Source: Candidozyma auris (taxonomy: Eukaryota; Ascomycota; Pichiomycetes; Serinales; Metschnikowiaceae). From it: a stretch of DNA of 64,000 bases. The notes beneath the pieces are model-generated. The model was not told the DNA's origin. It searched no databases and worked only from the letters and a program-made list of their open reading frames with translations. Shown piece by piece: positions 17,901 to 25,756 of this stretch. The translations under genes were made by a program, and so were the position numbers. Positions within the stretch are counted from its first letter, which is position 1, and every line of letters begins with the position of its first letter. The stretch is taken from positions 372,001-436,000 of the forward strand of contig NC_072815.1 in assembly GCF_003013715.1 (NCBI RefSeq), read 5' to 3'.

Positions 17901-18801
17901 CAAACAGGAGGAAGTCACATCACCAGTATACAGCGTCAGAGCTAAGGTCCCATCTCCTGTGTTTGAAAATTTTCAAGAGGACACGCAAACACCCAACCTC
18001 TACAGTCTTCCTGCATTCGAAGCAGAAGAAGGTGGGTTCGATGATGTTTTGTTGAAGTTTGATGAAGTCGAGAAAGAGTTGGAGAACGAACAATTGGCTA
18101 ATAAGCCAAAGGCTAATGCCTTCTTTTTGAAAGATGATGAGTTGACGAGAGCCCAGATTGCAGATCAGCAAAGGAAAGATAACTTGAATTCTGATGAGTC
18201 GCTCCCTGAGAAACTAGCTGAATCCAGCAGCGAAGACACTGAAGAGCTGCCAGAGCCTCTTATTGCGGAGTGTCTGAAGTCAGAGCAAGACCTTCCATGG
18301 TCTCCTGGCTATGATGACTACGCCGCAGGCAGCCTCAGCGTCGATGTTGTTGACGAGGGCCCCAAAAGAGTGCGTTCAATCAAGCTTGATAAATCGCAAT
18401 TGCAGGATATGTTGGACGACAAAGCCCATAGCAATCATTTCATTAAACACGTCAAACAAATGCGGGACATGGAACTGGTGGAGATTGTCGTCGAAGCTTT
18501 CAACCCCCATGAAAAGCGGGAAGACTCATCACCACCATTGGCGAAAGTGATGAATTCGATCTTGAAGGACGGCAGTGTACCCAACGAATCGTCTAGTAAG
18601 GCGGTTAAATTTTCAAGCAAAGTTTCTATTAGCGAAACATATCCCTCGTACGTTTACAGAAGGTATAACAAGTCTGTGACGCAATATTACCTTACTGAGA
18701 CCAGAGAGGTGAACAAGATCAAGAACGAATTGAACGCTTACAAGTGCTACGAGATGTTGGTGCACGAGAAGTCGCAGAACAACACACAATTCTTCTATTG
18801 A
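14935..18801 (+). CDS. BNI4: Bni4/Afr1-family bud-neck scaffold protein
   Basis: This 1288-residue, largely disordered Ser/Thr/Glu-rich protein looks like the yeast Bni4/Afr1 family. Bni4 tethers chitin synthase III to septins at the bud neck and recruits the PP1 phosphatase Glc7. The C-terminus is the family hallmark: KAVKFSSKVSIS (from residue 1222) contains an RVxF-type PP1 docking motif, followed by a Leu-Thr, IKNELNAYK and a final VHEKSQNNTQFF, matching the conserved tail of Bni4, Afr1 and their paralogue as I recall them. A short conserved N-terminal block, FCFPNGEVFRPRN, lies at residues 48-60. The first ATG (14935) is used; a long pyrimidine-rich leader precedes it. An Afr1-like role in mating projections is the alternative. 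The BNI4 symbol is likely, not certain. Confidence 0.7.
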   Translation: MHRSGSFTSQSGTRASPHNVRQSTTDDLLSVDNRLQRKTKTTDPHAPFCFPNGEVFRPRNVPLRRHRPPKIPVDTQSYQGQLPLPHGSPQGPSRGHPTNNYGHQTPHQTAFVPGLSPIPGPPGPAPRSQVPRSSSLASNSSAKLATSTTTATNAPYMTRSHSFNNLKARSRSDLAHVLRNTRGDTNINIANFSAPPSVSPSPQIASRPQFTVLGPAMPPQNRSYSLTNNKYQEKSTNIVKSELSLYALSSATPTSRLNVLDAKSSDSKNLSLSSYNLNRSSSNTPQTSVTTSENHESKLDSELSHESRDLETPFPTCLSLESIREGAAKASDYIADSCPNPHGEVAKSLRKLDLDSDLELERSPSSSSFTSAEYGDAHEEGLEPSASKVHEQQRWSSVHEETHSGNGSSPMDSLENSSTSSSEHFLPQTTPDHHNIEIDDTASSTHSGANDRTVFTTPTNDNTDTSAATSISNSEEEKNNLKEIFLTGPTTAMKPYKSMLLDESADENNSTVEAQGDNSQGEATLADLKHQPSVSTSLQDSAITLSQNANTSSETLATKPRPRPVNTDTSKSVNLDEELFTPCSEYSFAAGEDKLICKPNLEDGDGNGPIVEEDQSPKQRTSNIKREKTDASISHILDAYSETPAQEPERDGDPTSTAHGSQLHEPQELAVIESPKLTEVLPGVIESPEAGQSSIEKDKVESLKESALVQLAPNTGDIETVKTELERFESAEPEPQPVVNKEEKAEKDNELTGKIIEQQALKPIELSLSDTLAEREQEFANEAEEASGKTTQETTKEPLLPSELGNESESPAWEQSNNEMSKKPPPMSLNSSPVKNLVGKEHENNNASLIRNRLSMLNVVNVDFDKSLPTTPDKMNFTVAVPDTPTSKKLILPDRKQPQLQRTNSMTKSFSMNNFKKVFSRSTKNSGDSKKEVFGSILRLKPSGPTNTDDRQNMSTFTHSNLSSASISTSSSKKSKRKFFKTIKILPGSKQEEVTSPVYSVRAKVPSPVFENFQEDTQTPNLYSLPAFEAEEGGFDDVLLKFDEVEKELENEQLANKPKANAFFLKDDELTRAQIADQQRKDNLNSDESLPEKLAESSSEDTEELPEPLIAECLKSEQDLPWSPGYDDYAAGSLSVDVVDEGPKRVRSIKLDKSQLQDMLDDKAHSNHFIKHVKQMRDMELVEIVVEAFNPHEKREDSSPPLAKVMNSILKDGSVPNESSSKAVKFSSKVSISETYPSYVYRRYNKSVTQYYLTETREVNKIKNELNAYKCYEMLVHEKSQNNTQFFY

Positions 18802-18863
18802 AGAGGACGCATGCAAATATTAATCCGAACTTCGTTCATTTCTTCATAATGCATTAAGACTAA

Positions 18864-19313
18864 TTAACTGCCTCTGTATGTAGAGTAGCTGTGGTTGCTC
18901 AATAGCAACGGCACATGGTAATGGTTATCAGGAGGATTCTCCACTTGGAAAATGATCTCAACGAATGGGAAAAATGTTCTGTTGCTGGAGTTCAAGTCGT
19001 GGAAGTACTTCCCTGTCAAAAACTTGATCTTGTAGATACCAGGCTTGAGATCAGACCACTTCGAGCTTGCTATTCCGAGATGAGATGCAGTAGAGTTGTC
19101 CAAAGAAGGATTGACAACCCAATTCTTGACCCTACCGTCGTTGTCTGTTTTACTCATGGCAAATGGTGTCTCTGGCAGATTGAGGTCGTACGCACCCTCA
19201 TTAGACTTATCGGTGATTAGCGGGGAGATGTAGTAGATGGAGCAAGTAACGCCCTTTGCTGGCTTTCCCAAGCTTGTGTCCAAAATATGGCAGGTAATTG
19301 GATCGACAGACAT
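18864..19313 (-). CDS. 5-hydroxyisourate hydrolase (transthyretin-like)
   Basis: This 149-residue protein has all three signatures of 5-hydroxyisourate hydrolases, the transthyretin-fold enzymes that convert hydroxyisourate to OHCU in purine breakdown: PITCHILDTSLGKPA near the start, TDNDGRV in the middle, and the C-terminal YRGS. The frame runs up to 19514, but those 67 residues overlap the STN1 end and do not look like the family. TATATA (minus strand, 19361-19366) overlaps the next possible ATG at 19361, so it is better read as the TATA box for the ATG at 19311-19313, about 50 bp downstream. It is convergent with the Bni4-like gene (62 bp apart) and lies 133 bp downstream of STN1 on the same strand. 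No PTS2 is obvious. Urate oxidase is not in the window. Confidence 0.9.
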   Translation of the reverse strand: MSVDPITCHILDTSLGKPAKGVTCSIYYISPLITDKSNEGAYDLNLPETPFAMSKTDNDGRVKNWVVNPSLDNSTASHLGIASSKWSDLKPGIYKIKFLTGKYFHDLNSSNRTFFPFVEIIFQVENPPDNHYHVPLLLSNHSYSTYRGS

Positions 19314-19360
19314 GAATTGGGTACTTTGGGTGGAAATAAAAGTTGGCAGATTAGGGGCCA

Positions 19361-19366
19361 TATATA
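19361..19366 (-). promoter_or_regulatory. TATA box of the hydroxyisourate hydrolase gene
   Basis: TATATA, about 50 bp upstream of the chosen ATG; it helps decide the start. Confidence 0.5.
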
Positions 19367-19446
19367 GGTGCCGATAACGCCCCACTGTGGAGTGCACGTA
19401 GATATCGATCTCGGTGATGGCCGAAGCCCATCGAGAGTCTAAGTTG

Positions 19447-20367
19447 TTAGTCGAGAACGATGCATTGTTCATCACTGGACTTTTCAGCATTGCTCTGTGA
19501 ATGAAAATCCACATCTGTGTTCACTTCCTCCTCCAGCTCAACAACAGAGCTCAACAACTTTGGGTCCATGCCTGTGCTCTCACTGGTAACATGTTCCGCG
19601 CCAGCCTCCAAGCAGATTGCATCTACGTGCAAATGTGAGTCCTCGGAGAAACTATCCAAAACGTGGAATTGTTGTGTGATCTGGCTGGCGGCGTCACTCA
19701 ATCGTAGCTTCTGCTTCTCAAGGCGATGCAAGTAATCTTTCTTCAGAAACCTTGGCTCACTCACAGCACCCTTGGACACTACGTATTCAGGATTATACTT
19801 CCATGAGTGCTTTAGAAGCCTCCGTGTGCTCAATATTTGTTTCCAGAACTCGATCTCGATTGCCAAATCGGGACCCAACGAAAGCACCGTGAGGCTGTCT
19901 CCGACAATCTGTCTCAGGTAGTCTTGGACAAACAGTGCACGCCCGACGACTTGGACTAAGGCGTCCTCTTCAAAATGCTCATATACACAATGTTCTGGGA
20001 TTTTCACGGTGATATGAGATACGTCGCCAGAGCAGTCATCCACAGTCAAGAGGTAGAAGTTGTTTGGGTTCCTGTCGCCGCCTGTGTCATAGTTCTTGTA
20101 TGCGTAGGAAAGCACCCTTCCGAAGATCTTGACGCACCTTACCGGGTAGTTGTTGATCAAAATCGAGCCCTTGGTGTGTTCCTCGAGCCCCTGGACCCCG
20201 TACACTTGTAGCATGGTTTTCGCTTTGACAATGTCTCTGATGGCTAAAGGCACTACCTTGTCGAAGGTGGGGGCTAGGTGGAAGAGCTGGGGCGAGTAGA
20301 AGGTTTTACCCCATTTTCGTAGGGCTATGTGATTTTGTCCTGGCGCTATATCTCGTCGAAGCGCCAT
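19447..20367 (-). CDS. STN1: Telomere-capping CST complex subunit Stn1
   Basis: This 306-residue protein carries the Stn1 OB-fold: an N-terminal SPQLFHLAPTFDKVVPLAIRD block, then PVRCVKIFGRVLSYAYKN and YLLTVDDCSGD, which form strands of the ssDNA-binding fold. Stn1 works with Ten1 (and Cdc13) to protect chromosome ends and to limit telomerase. The length is close to the short Stn1 of Candida species and shorter than the S. cerevisiae protein (about 490), which has an added C-terminal domain. The start is the ATG at 20365-20367. The acidic C-terminus (about residues 235-306) shows no fold I recognise. RRP8 is divergent, with about 500 bp shared between the two starts. Confidence 0.9.
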   Translation of the reverse strand: MALRRDIAPGQNHIALRKWGKTFYSPQLFHLAPTFDKVVPLAIRDIVKAKTMLQVYGVQGLEEHTKGSILINNYPVRCVKIFGRVLSYAYKNYDTGGDRNPNNFYLLTVDDCSGDVSHITVKIPEHCVYEHFEEDALVQVVGRALFVQDYLRQIVGDSLTVLSLGPDLAIEIEFWKQILSTRRLLKHSWKYNPEYVVSKGAVSEPRFLKKDYLHRLEKQKLRLSDAASQITQQFHVLDSFSEDSHLHVDAICLEAGAEHVTSESTGMDPKLLSSVVELEEEVNTDVDFHSQSNAEKSSDEQCIVLD

Positions 20368-20458
20368 ATCATTGTTTTAGATAGGGTAGAGGCGAGTATG
20401 TGGATCGAATGCAAGGCAGTGAGTATGTATTATGATTGTTGTGGTGCGAACCTGATCT

Positions 20459-20468
20459 GGCTGCGAAA
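20459..20468 (+). promoter_or_regulatory. Recurrent motif GGCTGCGAAA
   Basis: Exact copy, 92 bp upstream of the STN1 start codon. Confidence 0.5.
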
Positions 20469-20794
20469 GCTTGCAGGGGACTAGAGATTGCCACAAAATC
20501 AACTGAAAGACATAAATAGGTGAAAGAATATGCTTCGAGGCGTTCTTCGATTGATTTTCATCAAGACCTCAATTTGTGTATGATGGAGTGGTGACGTTGA
20601 CTCAAATAAAGCATGACATTGGGAAGGGCATCTTCAGACCCTCATACTGGCCCTTCTCATGTAATAAAAGGCTCAAACGTCTGTATAGCCCGTTTTCAGC
20701 TCACCCACTCATTGTAGCTTCTATTATTGTCTGGTGATAGGCCTCTTTGTTTTCTTTACTCTCTTTTTCTGCAATTATGTGGAACTCCAATTCT

Positions 20795-20806
20795 GGTCAC
20801 GTGCGC
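20795..20806 (+). promoter_or_regulatory. E-box GGTCACGTGCGC (Cbf1-like site)
   Basis: CACGTG preceded by GGT and followed by CGC, 65 bp upstream of RRP8. The same 12-mer recurs at 22469-22480. Confidence 0.55.
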
Positions 20807-20870
20807 TTCCCTTCACTGGGTTACTTTGGGGACGAGATGAGATGAGACCTCAAGACCAACAAAGCTTCTG

Positions 20871-22142
20871 ATGTCATTATTTGAGGTCAAGGGCTGGAAT
20901 CTCAAGGCGGATAAGATTGCCGTTGGGGGCGCAAACCCAAATGACAAGAAGAAGTCTCAGAAGAAAGAGAGAAAGGAGAAGAAGAGAACGCTAGAGAGTG
21001 AGAAGACTGTTGACGTTAAGGCATCTGACAGTCAGAGATCTAGGGATACGAAACCAACGGAAGAGAAGTCCAGAAAGAAGAAGAAAATCGAAAGAGTGGC
21101 ATCAGATGATTCCACCCTTGAAGACAAGCACCTGAAAGTCAAAGACCATGAGAAAAGTGCTTCCAAACCCCACCCAAGCAAATCGGATCAGTTCATCACA
21201 AAAGAGCCTGCTTCTGAAAGAAAACTTACACCTTTGCAACAAAAGATGATGGCCAAGCTCTCGGGCTCCAGATTTAGGTGGATCAACGAACAATTATATA
21301 CAACGTCGTCAGAGAATGCATTGAAACTAGTACAAGAGCAGCCAGCGTTGTTCGATGAGTATCACGAAGGATTTAGGTCGCAGGTGCAACTGTGGCCAGA
21401 AAATCCTGTCGACGTATTTGTTCAGCAGTTTGAAGCCCGAACAGCGAAGCCTGTCAATGCACCCGGCGGATTGCCTGGTTTGCCTGATAAGAGTATAGTA
21501 GTAGCCGATATGGGCTGTGGAGAAGCCCAATTGGCATTGGACATTCAAAATTTTGTCAAGAAACATAACAGCAAAAATCAAAAGAAGAAAGGCGGAAAAC
21601 AGCATGGTGATCGCAATGGACCCGCAAAATCTTTGAATGTGACGGTACACAGTTTCGACTTGAAAAAGGCCAATGATAGGATTACAGTTGCTGATATAAA
21701 AAATGTGCCTTTGCCCGATGAATCATGCAGCATTGTGGTATTCTGTTTGGCTCTCATGGGCACCAATTTTTTGGACTTTGTTGAAGAGGCCTATAGAATT
21801 CTAGCGCCAAATGGGGAACTCTGGATTGCCGAGATCAAGTCAAGATTCGCCGAGTCGACCAATGCAAAGACCAGAAATGCTGAGGATGTTGGATCTGAGT
21901 TTGTTGAGTCACTTAAGTTGCTTGGATTTTTCCACAAGAAGACCGATAACGAGAACAAGATGTTTACGCGATTTGAATTTTTCAAGCCTTCTAAAGAGAT
22001 TATAGCACAAAGGAAAGCCAAGTTAGAGAAGAAGAAGAAGTTCATTGAGCAGGAGACTAAAAGAGAGGAGCTTGAACTGAAGCGCAAGGAAAGGGCAGAG
22101 GGAGAATGGTTGTTGAAGCCCTGTATTTACAAGAGAAGGTAG
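20871..22142 (+). CDS. RRP8: 25S rRNA adenine-N1 methyltransferase Rrp8
   Basis: This 423-residue protein matches Rrp8, the nucleolar SAM-dependent enzyme that makes m1A in helix 25.1 of 25S rRNA. After a short MSLFEVKGWNL start comes a Lys-rich nucleolar segment (about residues 20-120), then the conserved block LQQKMMAKLSGSRFRWINEQ. The SAM pocket is VVADMGCGEAQL, and FCLALMGTNFLDFVEEAYRIL plus LWIAEIKSRF complete the Rossmann fold. A Lys-rich insert (about residues 225-245) separates two strands. The ATG at 20871 is preceded by PAC-like GATGAG repeats, as expected for ribosome-biogenesis genes. Confidence 0.95.
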   Translation: MSLFEVKGWNLKADKIAVGGANPNDKKKSQKKERKEKKRTLESEKTVDVKASDSQRSRDTKPTEEKSRKKKKIERVASDDSTLEDKHLKVKDHEKSASKPHPSKSDQFITKEPASERKLTPLQQKMMAKLSGSRFRWINEQLYTTSSENALKLVQEQPALFDEYHEGFRSQVQLWPENPVDVFVQQFEARTAKPVNAPGGLPGLPDKSIVVADMGCGEAQLALDIQNFVKKHNSKNQKKKGGKQHGDRNGPAKSLNVTVHSFDLKKANDRITVADIKNVPLPDESCSIVVFCLALMGTNFLDFVEEAYRILAPNGELWIAEIKSRFAESTNAKTRNAEDVGSEFVESLKLLGFFHKKTDNENKMFTRFEFFKPSKEIIAQRKAKLEKKKKFIEQETKREELELKRKERAEGEWLLKPCIYKRR

Positions 22143-22279
22143 CGCAAGATGCATAGGGTATGTTCAAGAGATAAATACCAGGAAGTTGATGTCATTTGTC
22201 TGTCGTATGCTTCCGTAGACTTAGTGCTTTAGACCTGTCATAAGACAATTTACATTGACAGGCATTCTCTTTCCTCGCT

Positions 22280-22289
22280 TTTCGCAGCC
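22280..22289 (-). promoter_or_regulatory. Recurrent motif GGCTGCGAAA
   Basis: Exact copy on the minus strand, 290 bp from a second copy in the opposite orientation. Confidence 0.5.
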
Positions 22290-22468
22290 GATGCAATGAC
22301 ATCGCAAAATCGTCCTTCCTGGACCTAGCCATACTTTGGGCGTGGCCAGATAAATTACCCCATGCAAAGTATCTCCCTATGCAAGGTGTCTCCCAAAAGT
22401 AATTTACCAATCAATAATCCCATCCAAGGTCACTCAGCCGTATATTAGCAAGCACCCGACATCCTCAA

Positions 22469-22480
22469 GGTCACGTGCGC
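22469..22480 (+). promoter_or_regulatory. E-box GGTCACGTGCGC (Cbf1-like site)
   Basis: Identical 12-mer to the one before RRP8, here 231 bp upstream of the Dse1-like ATG. Confidence 0.55.
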
Positions 22481-22502
22481 CTACCGCATACGGAAAGGAG
22501 GG

Positions 22503-22644
22503 CCAGCATTATATGCGAGATTGACATAATTTCCGCACAGCAGCCAGCAAAAGACGTTATGTTGCATTGGCTGCGAAAAAAAGAGCTCATGAAGCTCTCT
22601 CCTGGCCCTTGACCAGATTGAGCAGACCACCCAGCGACCCAGCA
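22503..22644 (+). promoter_or_regulatory. Cluster of three CCAGCA words (Ace2/Swi5-like sites)
   Basis: CCAGCA at 22503-22508, 22544-22549 and 22639-22644. DSE genes of yeast are daughter-specific targets of Ace2, whose core site is CCAGC, so the cluster supports the Dse1 assignment. Confidence 0.5.
22569..22578 (+). promoter_or_regulatory. Recurrent motif GGCTGCGAAA
   Basis: Exact copy (context CATTGGCTGCGAAAA), 132 bp upstream of the Dse1-like ATG, between Ace2-like sites. Confidence 0.5.
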
Positions 22645-22710
22645 TCCCGTCATATATAGGCAAAATCCGTCTTTTTGCCAATCTTCAACACTTTTTAAAC
22701 TTACCCTACC

Positions 22711-24570
22711 ATGGACTTCTACGAACCCACACTTTTGTTCAGACAAAACGCAATCAAGAGACCCGACTCCATGTCTCTGCTGAGCTCATACTACAGTTCC
22801 GACAACGACTCTGCCGCCACGCTCCCATACCAACATTCCAACAAGTCAAGATCCCTGTGGCTCTTAAACCACTCCAACGCCTCAGACACAATGATCCTAA
22901 ACAAGGCCTGTTCCTTGGATAGAGTCAACATCAAGCTGAACTACTGGAAGATTCCTGACAACAGCATGGACTTGACTGCTCTCGCAACCAGCAGTGTCCA
23001 CTCAGCAGCCCCATTGTTGGCCATTTCCAGTGCCCAGGCTGAAAACAATCTCTTTATCTACGAGCTCGACGCCGTCAACCACTACTTAACCCACCACACT
23101 ACCATCACCTTACCCAACATCCACAGTCTTGCGTGGGTGCCGAAGCACAAGTCCAGGTTTCTTGTTTCTGGAAACAATAAGGGATACGCTCATCTTGTTT
23201 CGGTGCCTCTCCCGCTGTCGTACACCGGAGAATCGAAGGAGGAAGAGGAGTGTGCCGAGATCGTCAAGCGGTTCAACCACCGCAAGCACCTCAAGTCGGT
23301 CAACAAGGATCCTTCTATTCATACCCACGCTAGCACATGCATCTCAGAGCTTGGCTTCACCGCCAACGACAATTTGGTCTCCATCTACGACAACACGTTG
23401 TTTGTGTGGAACATAAACGACTGTGAGGCGTCTGCAAGGCCTCTGCCTGTGGGAATCCTGGTGATTCCTGGCATCAAGAGCTTCGACACGGCTCCTCCTC
23501 TTGTAAACGACCCATTCACCTTGGCTCTCTGTGGGTCATTTGGTATCTCGCTTTTTGACTTCAGAAGCAGAGGCCACAATGTGCCCAACTCTTCACTATA
23601 CGCCCAGGGTGCCTCAAGACAACTTTCTGCCAACAAGCTCAAGTGGTGCCCTACAAACGAATATGTGATGGCTTCAGCACACCAAGACGGAGTTGTCAGG
23701 CTCTGGGATCTTCGAAAGCAGGACACTTTCGCAAGCTTGACTGGGCACAAGGGCAAGACTATCACAGCACTTGAGTGGAACGACAACGACATCTTCACAG
23801 GAGCTAGTGATGGCAATATTGTCCACTGGGACTTGACAAGGGGACTAGAGTCTACAGACGACATTGCAACTAATGCAGACAAGCTCCACACCTGTTCCAT
23901 GAAAGAGGGTGTGTCGAGTGTATCGTTTGACACCAACAAGAACTCCATGGTTGACATTGCCACAGAAAGACAGTGTGGTACGTTGCTTCCGGCCCTGAAC
24001 AACAACATTGTCGCCATGTGTCGAGTGAGAGACTTGGAGGGCAACGACTCTGACTGCAAAGTGGTAACCATCGATGGCTCGTCGTTTCTCGGGTTGCATT
24101 CGAAGATCTACGATGCTGTGTCAAACGTGAGTAGCGAAAAGCAGTTCTACACTATAGAGGATATCAACTTGATGCTGAGAGAGGAGTTGTCGAACGCTAC
24201 GCTCATTAATTCCGATGAGGATTTGATTGAGCCTTTGCACATTCAAAGAAAAGACACAGTTCACTCCAAGGCTCCTACTGAAACGGAGTCTGTGCGTACA
24301 GACGATTTCCACTTTGATCTTGGGTTCAACCTCGATGATGTCGTGTCTCTCCACTCAGTGGATTCCGAACCTAGCAAGTCCACCTCGAGCTCGTCGCCAA
24401 ACTCCTCCTCCCTGAATAACGACTCCAACTACACACTCTCCACCGTTGCCACGGTGATCGAATCACCTCCACTGACGCTCCAGAAGGAGTCGCTGCTAAT
24501 GTTCTTGGACCAAGGTCTCGAGAAGATTTGTATGGACTTTAACAGCACCAATTGTTACACGGCTATATAA
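22711..24570 (+). CDS. DSE1: Dse1-like WD40 protein (daughter-cell / cell-separation)
   Basis: This 619-residue protein has a WD40 core (for example VRLWDLRKQDTFASLTGHKG and IVHWDLTRGLE, residues about 330-390) framed by a distinctive N-terminus (PTLLFRQNAIKRPDSMSLL) and an acidic Ser-rich C-terminus. The N-terminal LFRQN...KRP pattern is what I associate with yeast Dse1, a daughter-specific protein linked to cell-wall remodelling and cell separation, which in Candida also affects cell-wall integrity. The promoter carries three Ace2/Swi5-type CCAGCA words and a TATA box 53 bp before the ATG, as expected for a DSE gene. If not Dse1, it is still a WD40 adaptor of unknown role. Confidence 0.65.
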   Translation: MDFYEPTLLFRQNAIKRPDSMSLLSSYYSSDNDSAATLPYQHSNKSRSLWLLNHSNASDTMILNKACSLDRVNIKLNYWKIPDNSMDLTALATSSVHSAAPLLAISSAQAENNLFIYELDAVNHYLTHHTTITLPNIHSLAWVPKHKSRFLVSGNNKGYAHLVSVPLPLSYTGESKEEEECAEIVKRFNHRKHLKSVNKDPSIHTHASTCISELGFTANDNLVSIYDNTLFVWNINDCEASARPLPVGILVIPGIKSFDTAPPLVNDPFTLALCGSFGISLFDFRSRGHNVPNSSLYAQGASRQLSANKLKWCPTNEYVMASAHQDGVVRLWDLRKQDTFASLTGHKGKTITALEWNDNDIFTGASDGNIVHWDLTRGLESTDDIATNADKLHTCSMKEGVSSVSFDTNKNSMVDIATERQCGTLLPALNNNIVAMCRVRDLEGNDSDCKVVTIDGSSFLGLHSKIYDAVSNVSSEKQFYTIEDINLMLREELSNATLINSDEDLIEPLHIQRKDTVHSKAPTETESVRTDDFHFDLGFNLDDVVSLHSVDSEPSKSTSSSSPNSSSLNNDSNYTLSTVATVIESPPLTLQKESLLMFLDQGLEKICMDFNSTNCYTAI

Positions 24571-25756
24571 GTAGGGTAAGGAAAGGCAAGTATAATCGAT
24601 AAAAAGTCACCAGTAGGTATCCTAGGGCCTACTGTTGGCTAACTTAGTTTTTGGGGATTCATGGCGTTCTTCAAGCTTGTCAGAGTATCGCTTATTCTCC
24701 TACTATATGGCTCAAGCATAGGATTTTTATGATTCCTCGGGCCGTTCTCTACAAACTTGAGCCTCATCAGCCATTTTTAATGAACAGAAGGGTCTCAATC
24801 CAGTGAACCAAATCTTTAGTTCTATTAGTTTCGACTTGTGCAGCCTACCTCGTGGAGCAAAGGCACAAGGATTGTCGCTTCCAGCGCTGCGGATTAGGAA
24901 CGGACTAATCGAACAAAAAGAGATAGCGAAAAAATGCAAGAAAACCTTAGCAGGTTTACAGGACGCGGACTTTTAGAAAAACAAAAAAGAAAGGAAGTAT
25001 TTAATTTGGGGAAATATTCTCGGATTCCTCGGGTAGACTCGTTTTGGCGCTCACTACGGAAGGGCTTTGAGAAGTATATTGTGTCCTTTCTGCACCCAAT
25101 TGAAGTACAAAAGTAGGGCAGATACAAACAAAGTAGAGAAAAATGAATGGAGTGAAATATAAGATCCGTTGAGGGTGAGCTGATAACATTCTTGTTTCGC
25201 CAAGATAAATAGATCGCCATATGTTGGATTTTTGAGTGCTTGCTTGGTTATCTTTACCTGCGAATCATTTACTGTCCTGATTTGCGCCTCGCTAAGAGAC
25301 ACATTACAGGTTTACGGTCCGCGAGCTTCGGTGACATCACGTGACTCGGACAGAGGGTTATCGAAGGAAGGTATTACTTTCTGTTTTTGTCCGGAGAATT
25401 ACGAATCTTGGAGAGCTCTTGCACCTGCCCTAGATGCACTTGACTTCAATCACCGTGTGTTCTTTTTCCACTTTCCCGGGTGTCGAAGGGCACCAGGTAG
25501 TAACACATCGCCAAACCCGTGCACCACGAGCTCATAGTGTCAATGAATAATTTCTCTTGCTTTTTCGTATCTCCTTACGGTATAGTGCTCATCCTTTTGG
25601 TTCCAACAAGAGGGTGTTATATTTTTTTCAAAATCAGCATCCTTCTTTGCTGAGTGTCACCCTAAAAGCATTCACTTTTCCTGTTTTTTCTGCATCGGCT
25701 CTCGTCAACCCTTCATTTCATCTACCTCGGGCCTCCTATATTAACTTGACTCCTTC
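24571..25756. other. RSP5 upstream region, 1.2 kb
   Basis: No convincing gene. A 70-codon minus frame (24727-24939) is only weakly protein-like. A palindromic E-box TCACGTGA is at 25337-25344, about 410 bp before RSP5. Confidence 0.5.
25337..25344. promoter_or_regulatory. Palindromic E-box TCACGTGA (Cbf1/bHLH-type site)
   Basis: Full 8-bp palindrome about 410 bp upstream of the RSP5 ATG. Confidence 0.45.

Larger units (their letters stand above)
20368..20870. other. Divergent promoter region STN1 / RRP8
   Basis: 503 bp with no gene. It contains the exact motif GGCTGCGAAA (20459-20468), a Cbf1-type site within GGTCACGTGCGC (20795-20806), and GAGATGAGATGAG (20834-20846), resembling the PAC element (GATGAG) of ribosome-biogenesis genes, 24 bp before the RRP8 ATG. 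Confidence 0.6.
22143..22710. other. Promoter region of the Dse1-like gene
   Basis: 568 bp without a gene. It contains two exact copies of the recurrent motif in inverted orientation (22280-22289 minus, 22569-22578 plus), the 12-mer GGTCACGTGCGC (22469-22480), three CCAGCA words (22503, 22544, 22639) that match the core of Ace2/Swi5 sites, and TATATA (22653-22658) 53 bp before the ATG. Confidence 0.6.

Noticed and set aside
19314..19514. Longer N-terminus for the hydroxyisourate hydrolase
   Set aside because: Overlaps STN1 coding DNA, is unlike the family, and a TATA box lies inside it.
24680..24770. Minus-strand CTGATGA ... CTGA pair, possible snoRNA
   Set aside because: Box C starts with C, no terminal stem and no recognisable guide.
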